Shown one piece after another: positions 33,302 through 33,906 of a DNA stretch of 33,906 nucleotides. The DNA comes from Planctomycetia bacterium. GTDB taxonomy: Bacteria; Planctomycetota; UBA1135; UBA2386. Numbering within the stretch: the first letter of the stretch is position 1; each line of letters starts with the position of its first letter. A model generated the notes under the pieces. The model was not told the origin of the DNA. It searched no databases and saw only the letters and a program-made list of their open reading frames with translations. The translations under genes were made by a program, and so were the position numbers. The stretch lies in the NCBI GenBank assembly GCA_005776475.1, contig SXPB01000240.1, positions 1 through 33,906 of the forward strand. The letters run 5' to 3'.

Positions 33302-33906
33302 TCAGGCGTGCGTGGTCAGGGAGTGGAAGGCCTTGTCCATCTGGCCACCGCCCTTCGACTTGAAGTCGGCGGGCGTGCCGTCGAACACGAGCTTGCCGTC
33401 GTTCACCAGGAGGACGCGGCCGGCCATCGCTTCGACTTCCTGGAACAGGTGCGTCGAGAGCAGGATCGTGCGCGTCTCGCCGAGCTTCTTGACCAGCTCA
33501 CGGACGTGACGGATCTGGTTGGGATCGAGGCCCGTGGTCGGCTCGTCCATGATCAGCACCTCGGGATCGTGCAACAGCGCCAGCGCCATGCCGACGCGCT
33601 GCTTCTGGCCCTTGGAGCACGTGCCGATCGGCTTGTGCAGCAGTTCCGGCAGGTCGCACTCCTTGGTGACGAAATCGAGCCGCTCGGCGATCCGGCCGCG
33701 CGACATGCCGCGCGCCTCGCCGAAGAACGTCAGCAACTCGTGCGGCGTCATCTCCGGATACAGCGGGCCGTTCTCGGGCAGGTAGCCGAGCCTGGCGACG
33801 GCGCGGACGCGGTCCTGCACGACGTCGATGCCGCACAGGCGCGCTGCACCCGAGGTCGGTGCCAGGTAGCCAGTCAACACCTTCATGGTGGTCGACTTGC
33901 CGGCGC
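33302..33906 (-). CDS. ABC transporter ATP-binding protein, N-terminus cut by window edge
   Basis: The 3' 200 codons of an ATPase, running off the right edge just inside the Walker A motif (AGKSTTMKVLTGYLAPTSG). Visible are Q-loop-like LGYLPENGPLYPEMTP, the signature CSKGQKQRVG (in place of LSGGQ), Walker B VLIMDEPTTGLDP, and H-loop LSTHLF. The sequence resembles GldA/NodI-type ATPases. It drives the GldF-GldG fusion encoded next. Frame: codons begin at 33904, with the start codon outside the window. Confidence 0.94.
   Translation of the reverse strand, partial: AGKSTTMKVLTGYLAPTSGAARLCGIDVVQDRVRAVARLGYLPENGPLYPEMTPHELLTFFGEARGMSRGRIAERLDFVTKECDLPELLHKPIGTCSKGQKQRVGMALALLHDPEVLIMDEPTTGLDPNQIRHVRELVKKLGETRTILLSTHLFQEVEAMAGRVLLVNDGKLVFDGTPADFKSKGGGQMDKAFHSLTTHA

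Noticed and set aside
30651-33509. A 952-codon plus-strand open frame opposite the GldF-GldG gene
   Set aside because: It is antisense to a well-supported gene; its His/Arg/Ala-rich composition is that of a shadow frame.

Overview
The window is about 34 kb of GC-rich DNA, coding on both strands with almost no gaps. It most likely comes from a flagellated member of the Planctomycetota. That placement is inference from gene content: large secreted propeller proteins with a shared type of C-terminal domain, two membrane-anchored prenyltransferase/squalene-oxidase-repeat proteins, a GldF-GldG fusion next to a DUF4340 protein, and a lone ECF sigma factor. No 16S gene is present. I see no integrase, transposase, prophage or CRISPR array, so this looks like ordinary chromosome.

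Layout. 1-4514: two secreted proteins on the minus strand (a PQQ-type sugar dehydrogenase cut by the left edge, and a 14-unit propeller protein) around a small plus-strand membrane protein. 4574-5782: a RhlE-like RNA helicase with altered motifs. 6063-8002: an H-NOX gas sensor overlapping a sensorless hybrid histidine kinase, a likely nitric-oxide two-component system. 8089-10363: a DprE1/DprE2-like oxidase and reductase pair. 10450-13161: a SurA-like chaperone and a squalene-oxidase-repeat protein. 13429-17638: flagellin, rpsT, a TPR protein, def and ribF. 17667-24170: a seven-gene lipid-modification cluster. It comprises a minus-strand operon of desaturase, COG2907 flavoprotein, DUF1365, CFA synthase and small membrane protein, with 4-nt overlaps at the junctions, and a divergent DUF1295 plus methyltransferase pair. 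24288-24363: tRNA-Phe(GAA). 24597-27632: a second squalene-oxidase-repeat protein, an internally duplicated hypothetical protein and an ECF sigma factor. 27672-28841: a TlpA-like thioredoxin with an in-frame TGA. 28960-33906: an ABC exporter operon (ATPase, GldF-GldG fusion, DUF4340).

The most notable signal is the thioredoxin gene. Its frame is interrupted only by a TGA exactly where the first cysteine of the redox motif should be (W-TGA-S-P-C), and about 30 nt downstream lies a perfect 7-bp hairpin with a GGUC loop. This is what a bacterial selenoprotein gene with its SECIS element looks like, and a plain stop-codon annotation would split or truncate it. Other points of interest are the DEAA (not DEAD) helicase, the NO-type H-NOX/kinase pair, the densely overlapped lipid cluster, and a type II secretion pseudopilin-like domain inside the DUF4340 protein.
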